Source of the DNA: Brevibacillus migulae | GTDB taxonomy: Bacteria; Bacillota; Bacilli; Brevibacillales; Brevibacillaceae | NCBI RefSeq assembly: GCF_004521915.1 | Contig: NZ_SDKD01000013.1 | Coordinates: 38,928 to 102,927, forward strand | DNA: 64,000 nucleotides | Direction: 5' to 3' | Part shown: positions 41,876-50,446 of the stretch, in pieces | Numbering within the stretch: the stretch's first letter is position 1 | Layout: each line of letters opens with the position of its first letter | Position numbers and translations under genes: made by a program | The notes under the pieces: generated by a model | What the model was told of the DNA's origin: nothing | Databases searched by the model: none | Seen by the model: only the letters and a program-made list of their open reading frames with translations

Positions 41876-42625
41876 TTAAAATTGTTTTTTCTCAAACCTG
41901 TACCAACCTGCTGTATAACCAATTATACAATTCGATAGCAGCAGTGTGGAAACTTGCAGCAGCTGGCCCCATGTCGCCCCGTTCCCGATCCACATTTCAT
42001 GCCAATCTGTGTAATCGAAAGCCGTCCAGGAGACCGCTTGCGGATAGAAAAACGGCAACAGCCTAGCAGCTGTATAGATTAACAAGCATAAGGCGAGTGC
42101 GCTGACGCTGTGATCCACCCACATGACCAAACATACAGCGATCAACCCTACAGCCAGCATTGGGAAAAAGGCAAGGAAATACGAGGCTGATGACGCCAAT
42201 AACGTGTCAAACACATTTCCGCTGTCGAAAAAGAAGCCGACTATGGTGGAACCCAGCCACATGAGCGCTAGACAAAACAGAGTATACAGTGCGATTACCG
42301 CCACTTTGGAAGCGAAAATTTTGGTTCGGGAAATCGGGCGTACGAGCACATTTGTCAATGTATTGGATGCCGCTTCTCCTGTAAACAGGTCTGCGATGGT
42401 GACGAACAAAAAGAATGGCAATAGAAACGATGTGAACAAATCCAGCATCATGAGCAGGAAATGGCTGCCGTCACCCAGGATGATTCCAGTATTTCGCTGA
42501 AAGCTGGTTACTAGCAACGCTGCCAATACAGGAGCCGCTACGGTAAGCAGCAGAGTGATCTTCGTTATTTTGCGGGCATACAGCTTATGGGACTCATTCA
42601 GGATATTCGCGTACAAGCGATTCAT
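41876..42625 (-). CDS. ABC transporter permease (ABC-2/BcrB-like)
   Basis: 249 residues from the ATG of MNRLYANIL (42625), with AGGGGGTG upstream. Six membrane helices (about 18-38, 57-80, 100-120, 140-165, 175-195, 222-242) and the pattern NESHKLYARKITKI, TGEAASNTLTNVLVRPISRTKI typical of ABC-2 permeases such as BcrB. It starts eight bases after the ATPase gene and should form an exporter with it. Confidence 0.88.
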   Translation of the reverse strand: MNRLYANILNESHKLYARKITKITLLLTVAAPVLAALLVTSFQRNTGIILGDGSHFLLMMLDLFTSFLLPFFLFVTIADLFTGEAASNTLTNVLVRPISRTKIFASKVAVIALYTLFCLALMWLGSTIVGFFFDSGNVFDTLLASSASYFLAFFPMLAVGLIAVCLVMWVDHSVSALALCLLIYTAARLLPFFYPQAVSWTAFDYTDWHEMWIGNGATWGQLLQVSTLLLSNCIIGYTAGWYRFEKKQF

Positions 42626-42632
42626 CTTCGTG

Positions 42633-43361
42633 TCACACCCCCTGTGCTTTCCCGATTTCCGACATGTACATGTGCTCAAGCGTCCTCCCTGTGCCCGACC
42701 ATTCATTCACCTTTGCTTGCAGAATCAAGCGGCCGCCGTACAGGATTCCGATACGGTTGCACATCTTTTCCATTTCGCCGATCATGTGACTGGAAATGAG
42801 GAATGCCGTCCCGCTTTCCCGCGCCAAACGCGTGATGAGCTGGCGCATCTGAAGGGTGCCTTCGATATCCAAGCCGTTTGTCGGTTCATCGAGAATGACC
42901 AGCTTCGGATCCGATAGCAGGGCTGCAGCCAGCGCCAGCCTCCTCTTCATGCCCAGCGAAAAATCAGCAACCTTCTCATGCCGATAAGGTTCCAGCCCGA
43001 CCCACTCCAACACCTCAGCGCTCCTGTTTTTCGGAAGTTCAGGATAAAATCTGGCTGCAAGCTTAAGATTTTCGCAGGCAGTCAGATAGGGATAAGCTGC
43101 CATTGATTCAAACATGCAGCTGACTTGCTCCATTGCCTTTTCGAAATGATCCGTGATTGCGTGGCCGAACAGTCGGATACTCCCGCGATCCGGAAAGATC
43201 AGCCCGACAAGCATTTTGAGGAGAGTCGTCTTTCCGGCGCCATTCGGACCGCATAACCCGTATACATCTCCCTTCTCTACTTCAAAGCTGACATCATGAA
43301 GCCCACGGCCATTCCGATAAATTTTGGTGATGCCTTTTACATCTACGATTGGTTCGCTCAC
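42633..43361 (-). CDS. ABC transporter ATP-binding protein (BcrA-like)
   Basis: 242 residues. Walker A GPNGAGKTT (about 37-45), Q-loop region, signature ADFSLGMKRRLALAAALLSD (about 128-147, a degenerate LSGGQ as in BcrA/DrrA-type ATPases), Walker B LVILDEPTNGLD (about 150-161) and H-loop FLISSHMIGEM. It energises export by the next-encoded permease. The relation to bacitracin- or lantibiotic-exporting ATPases suggests self-protection or stress defence, not proven. Confidence 0.92.
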   Translation of the reverse strand: MSEPIVDVKGITKIYRNGRGLHDVSFEVEKGDVYGLCGPNGAGKTTLLKMLVGLIFPDRGSIRLFGHAITDHFEKAMEQVSCMFESMAAYPYLTACENLKLAARFYPELPKNRSAEVLEWVGLEPYRHEKVADFSLGMKRRLALAAALLSDPKLVILDEPTNGLDIEGTLQMRQLITRLARESGTAFLISSHMIGEMEKMCNRIGILYGGRLILQAKVNEWSGTGRTLEHMYMSEIGKAQGV

Positions 43362-43434
43362 TGCCGCCCCTCTCCCTTTCCCGCATGAAGATGAATGCCG
43401 GATAACGCCATCTGCACGTTACCCGGCTGGATAT

Positions 43435-44334
43435 TTACCACGCTCCGAAATGCTTCCGTCCTTCGCTTGTGATGGAGTGCACCTGCTTTCCTTCTAATTG
43501 AACAGGTTCGATTACGGTATGGTTCAATCCGGATAAATCAACATCAAATGCGACCGTCACTTGATGCTCCTCTCCCGAAGCGTCCTGACCGACGATTCTG
43601 ATTTCCGCTTTCTGGTTTTCGATATAGTCATCTGCATTGATGATTGCATCCAGGTTAACCTCTTGCATCCGAATATTGTCGGTCAATTGGGGAAAATCGA
43701 CCTTCATATCAGCAGGGGCAATGCTTTTTACTCCCTGGTGCCGATGGTTATCCGCTCCAGTGTGCTGGGAAGCATTTTTGATGATGAGTGAACCGATTGC
43801 GTTTACAGCCGTGGGAATTTGACTGTCACTCAGATGCAAGGATACATGCTTTTTGCCATTCTCTTGGTTTTTCAACATGACCTCGCTGCGCAGATTGCCT
43901 GCCAAGACATCCAGCACGTTTTCCATGTCCTTGGCCAGTTCCGGATCATGTTCATTTTGTCCCCACCGCGGTCCCTGTCTTTCCATCACATGATACATGT
44001 CGCTGCCGCTGTGTTTGACGATGATTTTGCCATCTTGACGGTACACATGCAACGCGTGCTTCTGCTTGTCGTTGTCCACCTGGATCGCTGCGCTGGATAA
44101 GTCCTTACCGTTGTCTTTCTTGAAAGCTGAGGTCACGTCCAATACTTTCTCTTCATTATCATTGACTGTGACATGAGCGTCTCCGGCGATACTCGCTGCC
44201 GCTTTTGTTTGCTTCCACGCCTGTTTGTATGCTTCGTAGCCGGTATTGCTCGCGCTCGCCGAAAAACCGCTGGTAATCAGCATCGCCACGCCAAGCCCGA
44301 TGCCGCCTCCCATGGCCAACCACTTTTTGTTCAT
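43435..44334 (-). CDS. Exported protein of unknown function, first gene of the ABC/two-component operon
   Basis: 299 residues. A signal peptide (about 1-29, cleavage after SASAS) is followed by a polar domain rich in beta strands: an early AYKQAWKQTKAAASIAGDAHVTV segment, a middle HALHVYRQDGKIIVKHSGSDMYHV, and a C-terminal QVTVAFDVDLSGLNHTV. The pattern resembles DUF-type lipoprotein-like proteins that sense or scavenge ligands, but no family could be assigned and no lipobox Cys is present. CAGGAGG lies before the ATG. Position upstream of the ABC and kinase genes suggests it works with them. Confidence 0.75.
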   Translation of the reverse strand: MNKKWLAMGGGIGLGVAMLITSGFSASASNTGYEAYKQAWKQTKAAASIAGDAHVTVNDNEEKVLDVTSAFKKDNGKDLSSAAIQVDNDKQKHALHVYRQDGKIIVKHSGSDMYHVMERQGPRWGQNEHDPELAKDMENVLDVLAGNLRSEVMLKNQENGKKHVSLHLSDSQIPTAVNAIGSLIIKNASQHTGADNHRHQGVKSIAPADMKVDFPQLTDNIRMQEVNLDAIINADDYIENQKAEIRIVGQDASGEEHQVTVAFDVDLSGLNHTVIEPVQLEGKQVHSITSEGRKHFGAW

Positions 44335-44415
44335 GATTCGATAGCCTCCTGTCTATTGGTTGAAAGCTCCCTCGATGCCCCTGCGAGCTTCCCTGATACT
44401 CATGCTAACCACCAG

Positions 44416-44455
44416 CTCTAAAACGGCTCTAAACAAAGTCTAAAAAAAGTGTAAA
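44416..44455. promoter_or_regulatory. Four direct repeats with 11-bp period (response-regulator binding array)
   Basis: CTCTAAA (44416), CTCTAAA (44427), GTCTAAA (44438) and GTGTAAA (44449) repeat at exactly 11 bases, one per helical turn. OmpR-type regulators bind such direct repeats as tandem dimers. The array lies 82 bases upstream of the operon that ends with an OmpR-type regulator gene; a plausible -10 (TAGCAT on the minus strand) lies between the array and the gene. Confidence 0.7.
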
Positions 44456-44481
44456 AACAGCAGGCCGGTTCCGAAAAATAG

Positions 44482-44522
44482 AAAAAACCTGAATCCTGCC
44501 AAACAATTGGCAATGATTCAGG
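44482..44522 (-). terminator. Intrinsic terminator after the MOSC gene
   Basis: CCTGAATC / GATTCAGG with an inner GCCAA / TTGGC pair. On the minus strand TTTTTT follows. Confidence 0.85.
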
Positions 44523-44585
44523 TCATAGACGGTTCGAATGTCCGGCCGCCAGCAGCTGCCGTCTCATTCGCAACCTGTATGAAAT

Positions 44586-45317
44586 TTATTCTGCGGTTTC
44601 TACCACATGCACCGCATCATCTACTTTTATGGTTCCCGTCCGCACCACCGTCGCATAGACACCAAACCGATTCTCCCTATGCTGGACCACGGTCTTTAGC
44701 AGGCTTTTATCGATCTCGTAGGTGGCCGGATCGATATTAATCGCGTGGCACCGCTCACAATGACTGTTCACCTGCAAGATCACTTCCCCAATCTGCAGCT
44801 GCTTGCCCAACCATTCATCCTCCTGAAAAGGGAGATCCGCATCCAAAGCGATCACCACATTCGCCCGAAAACGGCGGTGATCCACTGTTCCTTTTCCCCA
44901 GGCTCTTTGCAGGTCGCGAAGGGATGCGTCGGTCACGATCAGAATGTGTCCGTCCCAGTTCTCTCCCCCCTCTATCGGAGTGCGGCTGAAAGGGATAATC
45001 GGCAGCTTGGCTGCTTTCTCCATTTCGGCAAAGAAGGACGCCTCTCCCCAAGCAAACGTTTCTCCAGAAGGGCTTATCACCTCAACCGGCGGATACGCTT
45101 CCTCGGTTCCTTCCCCTTTCAATCTTGCCGCATACTCGATAAAGCCGGGGCACTTATCAGGACTCAACGGCCTTCCTTCCTTCGTGCCATCGCCGAAATA
45201 ATGACTGCGGTCCCCGTACAGACCGAATGAATCGACGCGGCATTCTTGTAAAGACTCCCCTCGCAGCGCTTTAACCGGATGGCGGACAAGCTCTGCCACT
45301 TTCCCTACTTTCCCCAT
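44586..45317 (-). CDS. MOSC domain protein
   Basis: 243 residues. An N-terminal MOSC_N-like part (VAELVRHPVKALRGESL, about 6-22) and a MOSC domain (about 100-240). The probable molybdenum-ligand region is VNSHCERCHAINIDPATYEID (about 182-202). The Cys pair matches the mARC/YcbX-like subgroup, which reduces N-hydroxylated compounds with Moco. Electron partner unknown. GAGGAG lies before the ATG. The gene is monocistronic and divergent from an SDR gene. Confidence 0.87.
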   Translation of the reverse strand: MGKVGKVAELVRHPVKALRGESLQECRVDSFGLYGDRSHYFGDGTKEGRPLSPDKCPGFIEYAARLKGEGTEEAYPPVEVISPSGETFAWGEASFFAEMEKAAKLPIIPFSRTPIEGGENWDGHILIVTDASLRDLQRAWGKGTVDHRRFRANVVIALDADLPFQEDEWLGKQLQIGEVILQVNSHCERCHAINIDPATYEIDKSLLKTVVQHRENRFGVYATVVRTGTIKVDDAVHVVETAE

Positions 45318-45398
45318 TTCCGTTCTCCTCGCTTTTCTGAAAACTGGTAACCTGCTAAGATACTAGCATAAATATCCAGCAGAAAGTAGGTAAGAAAA

Positions 45399-46109
45399 AT
45401 GAGCAAAGCCGTTTTTGTAACGGGTACCTCCAATGGTTTGGGCAAAGCATTGTTTGAGCTGTTGGCTGCAGAAAATCATTCGCTTTTCTGTATCGCGCGC
45501 CGCTTTTTGCCAGAGCAAATCGAGCTCGCTTCCCAGTCAAACCACGATATCCGGCTCTTCCAAGCGGATCTGCGTGATTCCGCGCAGCTGCCGACGGCTT
45601 CGGATATGAATGCTTTTCTCCAAGATAAAGAAATATCAGAGGTTGTATTGATCCACAACGCCGCTGTGATTGAACCGATCGGAGCCGTGGGCACATTGGA
45701 CCCGCAGCAGATCACGGAAGCGATTCAGGTGAATCTGACCGCGCCGATCCTGCTGAGCAACACGCTGTTTTCCCTCCAGGCAGCGGAGACGCTTCCCGTA
45801 AAAGTCCTGTTCATCTCCTCAGGTGCCGCGAAAAACCTGAAGGACGGCTGGGCGCTCTATTGCTCGACCAAAGCAGGCGGAGAGATGTTCTTCAACGTGC
45901 TGGCCGAGCAGGTCAAAGACCAGAAACGGATATCGGTCCATAATGTCAATCCGGGTGTGATGGATACTGAAATGCAAAAGACCATCCGCTCTGCGACTGA
46001 TGTTCATTTTCCTACCCTCGAGCGGTTTGTCAGATTGAAGGAGGAAGGGCAGCTGGCCCAGCCTCATGATGTGGCCCGCTCCATTATCCGCGATTATTTG
46101 CCAGCTTGA
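45399..46109 (+). CDS. Short-chain dehydrogenase/reductase (YueD-like)
   Basis: 236 residues. Cofactor motif VTGTSNGLGKAL (about 7-18), strand-end VLIHNAAVIEPIG with NAA-type NAG motif (about 85-97), the catalytic Ser in LFISSGAAKN (near 139) and YCSTKAG (Tyr near 151, Lys +4). The pattern fits benzil/sepiapterin reductase-like NADPH enzymes such as YueD. Substrate unknown. Its end overlaps the convergent DinB gene by 16 bases. Confidence 0.9.
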   Translation: MSKAVFVTGTSNGLGKALFELLAAENHSLFCIARRFLPEQIELASQSNHDIRLFQADLRDSAQLPTASDMNAFLQDKEISEVVLIHNAAVIEPIGAVGTLDPQQITEAIQVNLTAPILLSNTLFSLQAAETLPVKVLFISSGAAKNLKDGWALYCSTKAGGEMFFNVLAEQVKDQKRISVHNVNPGVMDTEMQKTIRSATDVHFPTLERFVRLKEEGQLAQPHDVARSIIRDYLPA

Positions 46110-46567
46110 ATGGCTTTTACCATCGACGAAATAACACCTAAGTGGACGGCCTCGTGGATGAGGGCAAACTGAAAGACCTCGTCCCTGCAGGAAAACGTAA
46201 ATGGGCCCATTTCGCGGGGAGAATGGAATGATTCGTTCAGTTTGTCTGGAGACACTTCTGATAACCGGTTGAACTGTGTGGAAAGGGTTTGCAGCAGCTC
46301 CTCCTTCGATGGCGGCGTGTCAGCCCAATCCGCTGGCTTCGTCCCCATGAAGAACATCTTGTTGTAATTGCTCGGCAAATCGGATGGAATCTCCAATCCA
46401 TTGGCAAGAAATACATCCTGCATTGCTGCGATATGTCCGATATTCCACCGGATCGTGTTGTTGAAGCCGTTGGGCTGAATATCAAACAGCTCCTCGGGTA
46501 TAGCCTGAAGCGATCCAATTGCTAACTGACGCACCGTCTTGGCCGTTTGAATACTTGCTTGAGCCAA
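46094..46567 (-). CDS. DinB family protein
   Basis: 157 residues from TTG 46567, chosen because GCAGGAGG ends eight bases before it; the frame is open further upstream without a site. A four-helix bundle of the DinB/YfiT type with the three metal-ligand His: RWNIGHIAAMQD (near 46), and the FALIHEAVHLGVI pair near 139-143. Metal-dependent transferases and hydrolases belong here, for example with thiol cofactors such as bacillithiol; the substrate is unknown. A different DinB gene is truncated at 10.9 kb. Confidence 0.87.
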   Translation of the reverse strand: MAQASIQTAKTVRQLAIGSLQAIPEELFDIQPNGFNNTIRWNIGHIAAMQDVFLANGLEIPSDLPSNYNKMFFMGTKPADWADTPPSKEELLQTLSTQFNRLSEVSPDKLNESFHSPREMGPFTFSCRDEVFQFALIHEAVHLGVISSMVKAIQAGK

Positions 46568-46698
46568 TGAGCATTCCTCCTGCAGGGAAGTGCTAGGACT
46601 TATCAGGCACTTCCATTTTTTTACTTCCTTATGAGCTGTATGTGCCCTACGGTAGAAATATGCGGCCTTCTTGAACGATCCTTTTCTTGTCTCCCGGC

Positions 46699-46739
46699 AA
46701 AAAAACAGCCCCCTCGTTCTATCGCTCAAGTCGAGGGGG
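46699..46739 (-). terminator. Intrinsic terminator behind the oxidoreductase remnant
   Basis: CCCCCTCG / CGAGGGGG with a 15-base loop. On the minus strand it is followed by CTGTTTTTTT. It now serves the WYL regulator gene transcript. Confidence 0.8.
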
Positions 46740-46749
46740 AGAGACAAGC

Positions 46750-46827
46750 TTATTTAGAAAAATGGGCCAACACGATTTTTCCGATGGTATTGCCCTGCTC
46801 GATCTTTGCATGGGCCTTCCGCAAATG
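46750..46827 (-). pseudogene. C-terminal remnant of a zinc-type alcohol dehydrogenase/quinone oxidoreductase
   Basis: An open stretch of 25 codons directly after the WYL gene stop, in another frame, reads HLRKAHAKIEQGNTIGKIVL and ends in TAA. This is the usual end of medium-chain dehydrogenase/reductase proteins (AH..ie.g...GKIVL). No start codon or ribosome binding site is present and the other 300 residues are missing. The terminator at 46699-46739 probably belonged to the lost gene. Confidence 0.6.
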
Positions 46828-46828
46828 T

Positions 46829-47779
46829 TTACGATTCATATTTGGCCATGATTTCCGCAAACAGCCGCTTCATTTCTCTGACAAGCTCGATCGGGCGCTT
46901 CACTGTCGCCTCCGTACCCAATCCGACGAAAAAGCGGGCATAGAAAGCGAGGTCGCTGAGGGAAATTGCTCCTTCCAGCCACCCGGTGCCATCCTCCCGT
47001 ACGCGCAGATGGGAGCGCAACCATAATACAGCTTCGCACATTTGGACACCTTTTGGACTTAATTCCGCATAAAGGTGAGTCGACTCCTTCTCCATCTGGA
47101 AAAACGTCTCTTTATTGCCCAAATGAACATGCCGCAAGTCCATCGGTTCCGTACCGTCCGTCACGTACGCGGCAGAACGAATGCGATCACAGCGAAATAT
47201 GCGGAAGTCTTCGCGCAGTAAGCAATAAGCAGGACAAAACCACAAACCATTGCTTGCATAGATCCCGATCGGTTGGATGTTTCTGATCGCATCCTCTCCC
47301 CGCGACTCGTATTCGATGCATAATACCTTTTGCTCCACGGCAGCTTCGAGCAGGATTTCCAAATGCGGGGATTCCTGAAGCCGCGTTGGCGTCACGAAGT
47401 CCACCCGATTTTTCATCTGATCGATGCGATCCCGGACATCCCCGGACATATACCGATAAAATTTTTCCAATGCGGAGGCCGATTCCGCCTCAAAGGGCAG
47501 CGAGGAATAGTGGCGAAGGGCATAGACAGCAAAAAACATCGCGATTGCCTCTTTTTCAGAAAAAGCGATTGGTGGCAAAATTCTTTCCTTCAATACCTGA
47601 TAGCCACCGTGAGGACCTACCTCCGAATACAGCGGGACGCCCAGCTCGCTTAATTCCTGCAGATCCCTCAGCATCGTTCTGGTAGATACGCCAAATTCCT
47701 GAGCAAGCTCTTTCACCGTAAATTTCCGTTTTCGGTTGACCGTCATCATCAATTCCAACAAACGCTTTGATTTCGACAT
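46829..47779 (-). CDS. WYL-domain transcriptional regulator (YafY family)
   Basis: 316 residues from ATG 47779 (AGGACGGGAG upstream). N-terminal HTH_11 winged helix (about 1-60: KRLLELMMTVNRKRKFTVKELAQEFGVSTRTMLRDLQEL), then a WYL domain (about 140-220: LCIEYESRGEDAIRNIQPIGIYASNGLWFCPAYC, with the sensor residues replaced by GLWFC in part) and a WCX C-terminal part (about 230-316). Ligand unknown. It diverges from an MFS exporter gene 85-90 bases away and probably controls it. Confidence 0.9.
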   Translation of the reverse strand: MSKSKRLLELMMTVNRKRKFTVKELAQEFGVSTRTMLRDLQELSELGVPLYSEVGPHGGYQVLKERILPPIAFSEKEAIAMFFAVYALRHYSSLPFEAESASALEKFYRYMSGDVRDRIDQMKNRVDFVTPTRLQESPHLEILLEAAVEQKVLCIEYESRGEDAIRNIQPIGIYASNGLWFCPAYCLLREDFRIFRCDRIRSAAYVTDGTEPMDLRHVHLGNKETFFQMEKESTHLYAELSPKGVQMCEAVLWLRSHLRVREDGTGWLEGAISLSDLAFYARFFVGLGTEATVKRPIELVREMKRLFAEIMAKYES

Positions 47780-47866
47780 AGCTCCCGTCCTTTTTCGATC
47801 TACGACATTTTCTGTCACTATTATCCGCTACAATGTGGTTGTGATCAAATCAAAAAGAAAACGGTG

Positions 47867-49045
47867 ATGATGATGGGCAGATTGACTGTACTCTTTTTTC
47901 TTGTCATGTTTGTGATTGGCACGGATACGTTTCTGATTTCCCCGCTGCTCCCAACCCTGCAAAGCAACTTCCATGTCCCCACGGAAACAGCCGGATGGAT
48001 GATGGGCTCCTACACGCTGGGTTCAGCGGTGTTTGCGCTGATTGCCGGTCCTTTATCGGATGGATGGGATCGAAAAAAAGTGCTGCTGACCGGCCTTACC
48101 TGCTTTGCCATTTCCACTTTCTTATGCGGCTTCGCGGTCGATTTTTGGACCATGTGCCTGTTTCGCTTTTTGGCGGGAGTCAGTGCGGCGTTTACAGCAC
48201 CGCAAGTCTGGGCATCCATCCCGACTCTGTTTCCCCCGGCCAAAATCAGCAAGGCCTTAGGCGTCGCCTATGCAGGGCTTGCTGTCTCGCAAGCACTCGG
48301 CGTGCCGATCGGAAGCTTGCTGGCCGCAGGAAGCTGGCCCCTTCCCTTTTGGACCATCGGCACCTTTTCCTTGTTATTGGCGGTGGCCGCCTTTTTCGCG
48401 GTCCCTAGCATGAAACCCAGCCAACAGCAAGGGACGAATCTCGCGTCCATCGCAAAAAGATATGTTCCTTTACTGACTAGCAGCCAAGCGAGAGGCACGT
48501 TCCTCGCCTACTTTTTTGTCCATCTGGGAAGCAGCGCAGCTTTCGCCTTTCTCGGGAAATGGATGACGGACCGCTTTAGCCTGTCGGTTGACGAAGCAGG
48601 CTATGTCATCATTTTTTTGGGCCTTGGCAATTTGATCGGCAGCCTATGCAGCCCCTATGTACTGAAAGCACTCAATCCGTTTCGGACGATGGCTGCGGGG
48701 ATGCTTCTCGTGATTGCCGCCTATGTTGCGCTGCCATTTATCCCCTCGATTTCGGTCGTAAAGGGCGCTTACTTTTTCATTTTCACCATTCTGGGGATTC
48801 TGTTTCCGCTCATGGTTGGGCTGCTGAACGGTTTAAATCCCACCATCCGCGGAACCATTTCCAGCCTGGCTACTTCTACCATGAATGCGGCGACAACCTG
48901 TGCAGCTTGGTTGGCAGGAATGCTTTATGCAGGATTGGACGGATATTGGGCTGTTTGCATGTTTACGGGGATTTGTCTAGCGGGCTCGCTGCTCGTATTC
49001 GTTTCAAGCGGTGTCCTGTCTGGCCAAGCGGAAAAATCGGCATGA
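47867..49045 (+). CDS. MFS transporter, DHA1 (paralogue of the 32.6-kb gene)
   Basis: About 392 residues; candidate starts are GTG 47864 and ATG 47867, 47870 and 47873, with only a weak site upstream (AAGAAAACGG). Twelve membrane helices with GTDTFLISPLLPTL, motif A ALIAGPLSDGWDRKKVL and FRFLAGVSAAFTAPQVWA. The N-terminal half aligns closely with the ArsR-linked MFS protein at 32.6 kb, so the two derive from a duplication. A WYL regulator is encoded divergently. Probable exporter of unknown substrate. Confidence 0.86.
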   Translation: MMMGRLTVLFFLVMFVIGTDTFLISPLLPTLQSNFHVPTETAGWMMGSYTLGSAVFALIAGPLSDGWDRKKVLLTGLTCFAISTFLCGFAVDFWTMCLFRFLAGVSAAFTAPQVWASIPTLFPPAKISKALGVAYAGLAVSQALGVPIGSLLAAGSWPLPFWTIGTFSLLLAVAAFFAVPSMKPSQQQGTNLASIAKRYVPLLTSSQARGTFLAYFFVHLGSSAAFAFLGKWMTDRFSLSVDEAGYVIIFLGLGNLIGSLCSPYVLKALNPFRTMAAGMLLVIAAYVALPFIPSISVVKGAYFFIFTILGILFPLMVGLLNGLNPTIRGTISSLATSTMNAATTCAAWLAGMLYAGLDGYWAVCMFTGICLAGSLLVFVSSGVLSGQAEKSA

Positions 49046-49095
49046 CGAATGAAAGAAAGGCTCCGCCAACAATCAAGGCGCAGCCTTTTTCACCA

Positions 49096-49893
49096 TTAAT
49101 CACGTATAAATGAATTGCGTACACGTCCCCAGAACGGATGCTTTTTGTACCGGGCAAAGCGGACTTTCTCCGCACCCACCCGGCACGTAATGGAACGGAT
49201 TCCCTTCCATACCGCCTGCTCCCGGTCCAGCCCGATCAAGATTTCCGGATTCATCATGATCAGCTCGATCTCGTGATGGCGGGGCAGCACCAATGAGCTG
49301 TTGATGGTCCGATACGTGCGGTTGTTGATCGAGGCGATTTCGGACAATTGAATCGCTTCAATCGAAGGATGCACGATCGCGCCATCGACCGCTTTGTTGT
49401 AAGCCGTACTTCCAGACGGAGAGGAAATGATCAAGCCGTCTCCCCGAAATGTTTCAAATTCATCCCCATTTATATACACGCAAGCGACCAATGTAGAGAG
49501 CGATGTATTGCGAATGACCAGCTCGTTGAGGGCCCATTTTTCATGAATGGCTCCATCGCTCATCTGAAGCAGGCAGGATACGGTCGGATACTCGGCAATG
49601 AACGGTTCGACCGATTCCAACGCGTGGACGAAATCATCCAGCTCATCCGGCCGCCAGTCGGCGTAAAATCCAAGGTGTCCGGTATGTATCCCCACATAGG
49701 TCGGCTCAAAACCATATTGGTGGACAGCCTCCAGCATCGTGCCATCCCCGCCAATGGACAGGACCAGATCCGGCTTTTCGCCTTCTTCGATCAGGCGATA
49801 CGGACGCACCTTGCTTTCAGCCAGCTTTTGGCGCAGACTTGCGCTGACTTCCCTTGTATAGTCGTCATTTCTCAGTACTGTGGCTATCTTCAT
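49096..49893 (-). CDS. nadK: NAD kinase
   Basis: 265 residues, the size of Gram-positive NadK. It phosphorylates NAD to NADP using ATP or polyphosphate. The signature LSIGGDGTMLEAVHQY (about 45-60, GGDGT with the catalytic Asp) is followed by GIHTGHLGFYADW and NELVIRN (about 120), and SPSGSTAYNKAVDGAIVHP (about 158-176). The GTG/ATG choice is clear: ATG 49893 opens MKIATVLRN as in relatives. It converges on the MFS gene. Confidence 0.95.
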   Translation of the reverse strand: MKIATVLRNDDYTREVSASLRQKLAESKVRPYRLIEEGEKPDLVLSIGGDGTMLEAVHQYGFEPTYVGIHTGHLGFYADWRPDELDDFVHALESVEPFIAEYPTVSCLLQMSDGAIHEKWALNELVIRNTSLSTLVACVYINGDEFETFRGDGLIISSPSGSTAYNKAVDGAIVHPSIEAIQLSEIASINNRTYRTINSSLVLPRHHEIELIMMNPEILIGLDREQAVWKGIRSITCRVGAEKVRFARYKKHPFWGRVRNSFIRD

Positions 49894-50030
49894 CTACTGT
49901 CACCATCTTGTCGGTGGATCTCTCCACGCTTTTCTCTTTCCTCACTATACCACAAATGAATTTAGCCACGCGAACCCGCCATAGAAGGTTCACATAATGT
50001 ATAGGAAGGAAGAGGAAAGGATGTGAGCAG

Positions 50031-50390
50031 ATGCCGTCCTACCAGATTCGCATCTCCCTTTCCAAACGCCGACTCTCTCTCTATAACGGATCCCAGTTGG
50101 TCAAGGTCTATCCTGTCGGCGTAGGGAAAATCGCCACCCAGACACCACGAGGCGATTTTTACATCATCAACAAGGTGCCTTATCCCTATAGTTACAAAGG
50201 GGGACCGCTGTCGGTTTTCGGCACTTACTGGTTAGGGCTCAACAAACCGCATTACGGGATACACGGGACTAACCGTCCATCGTCCATCGGCAAATTTGTC
50301 TCGCATGGCTGTATTCGCATGTATAACAAGGACGTGGAAGAGCTCGCTCGCCTGGTCCAGATTGGCACTCCGGTCAAAATTCGCTGGTAA
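50031..50390 (+). CDS. L,D-transpeptidase catalytic domain protein (YkuD family)
   Basis: 119 residues, essentially one YkuD domain without LysM or signal peptide. The catalytic motif [20 protein letters not shown] (about 79-98) contains the nucleophile Cys in SHGCIRM. The N-terminal strand [28 protein letters not shown] is typical. YkuD enzymes form 3-3 cross-links in peptidoglycan or attach proteins; the lack of an export signal fits short spore-former paralogues. AAAGGATGTG precedes the ATG. Confidence 0.9.
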   Translation: MPSYQIRISLSKRRLSLYNGSQLVKVYPVGVGKIATQTPRGDFYIINKVPYPYSYKGGPLSVFGTYWLGLNKPHYGIHGTNRPSSIGKFVSHGCIRMYNKDVEELARLVQIGTPVKIRW

Positions 50391-50446
50391 AAGAATTATG
50401 GAGAGCGTTTCCACAGGGATCATTTCGGATTCCCTGTGGCTTTTCT

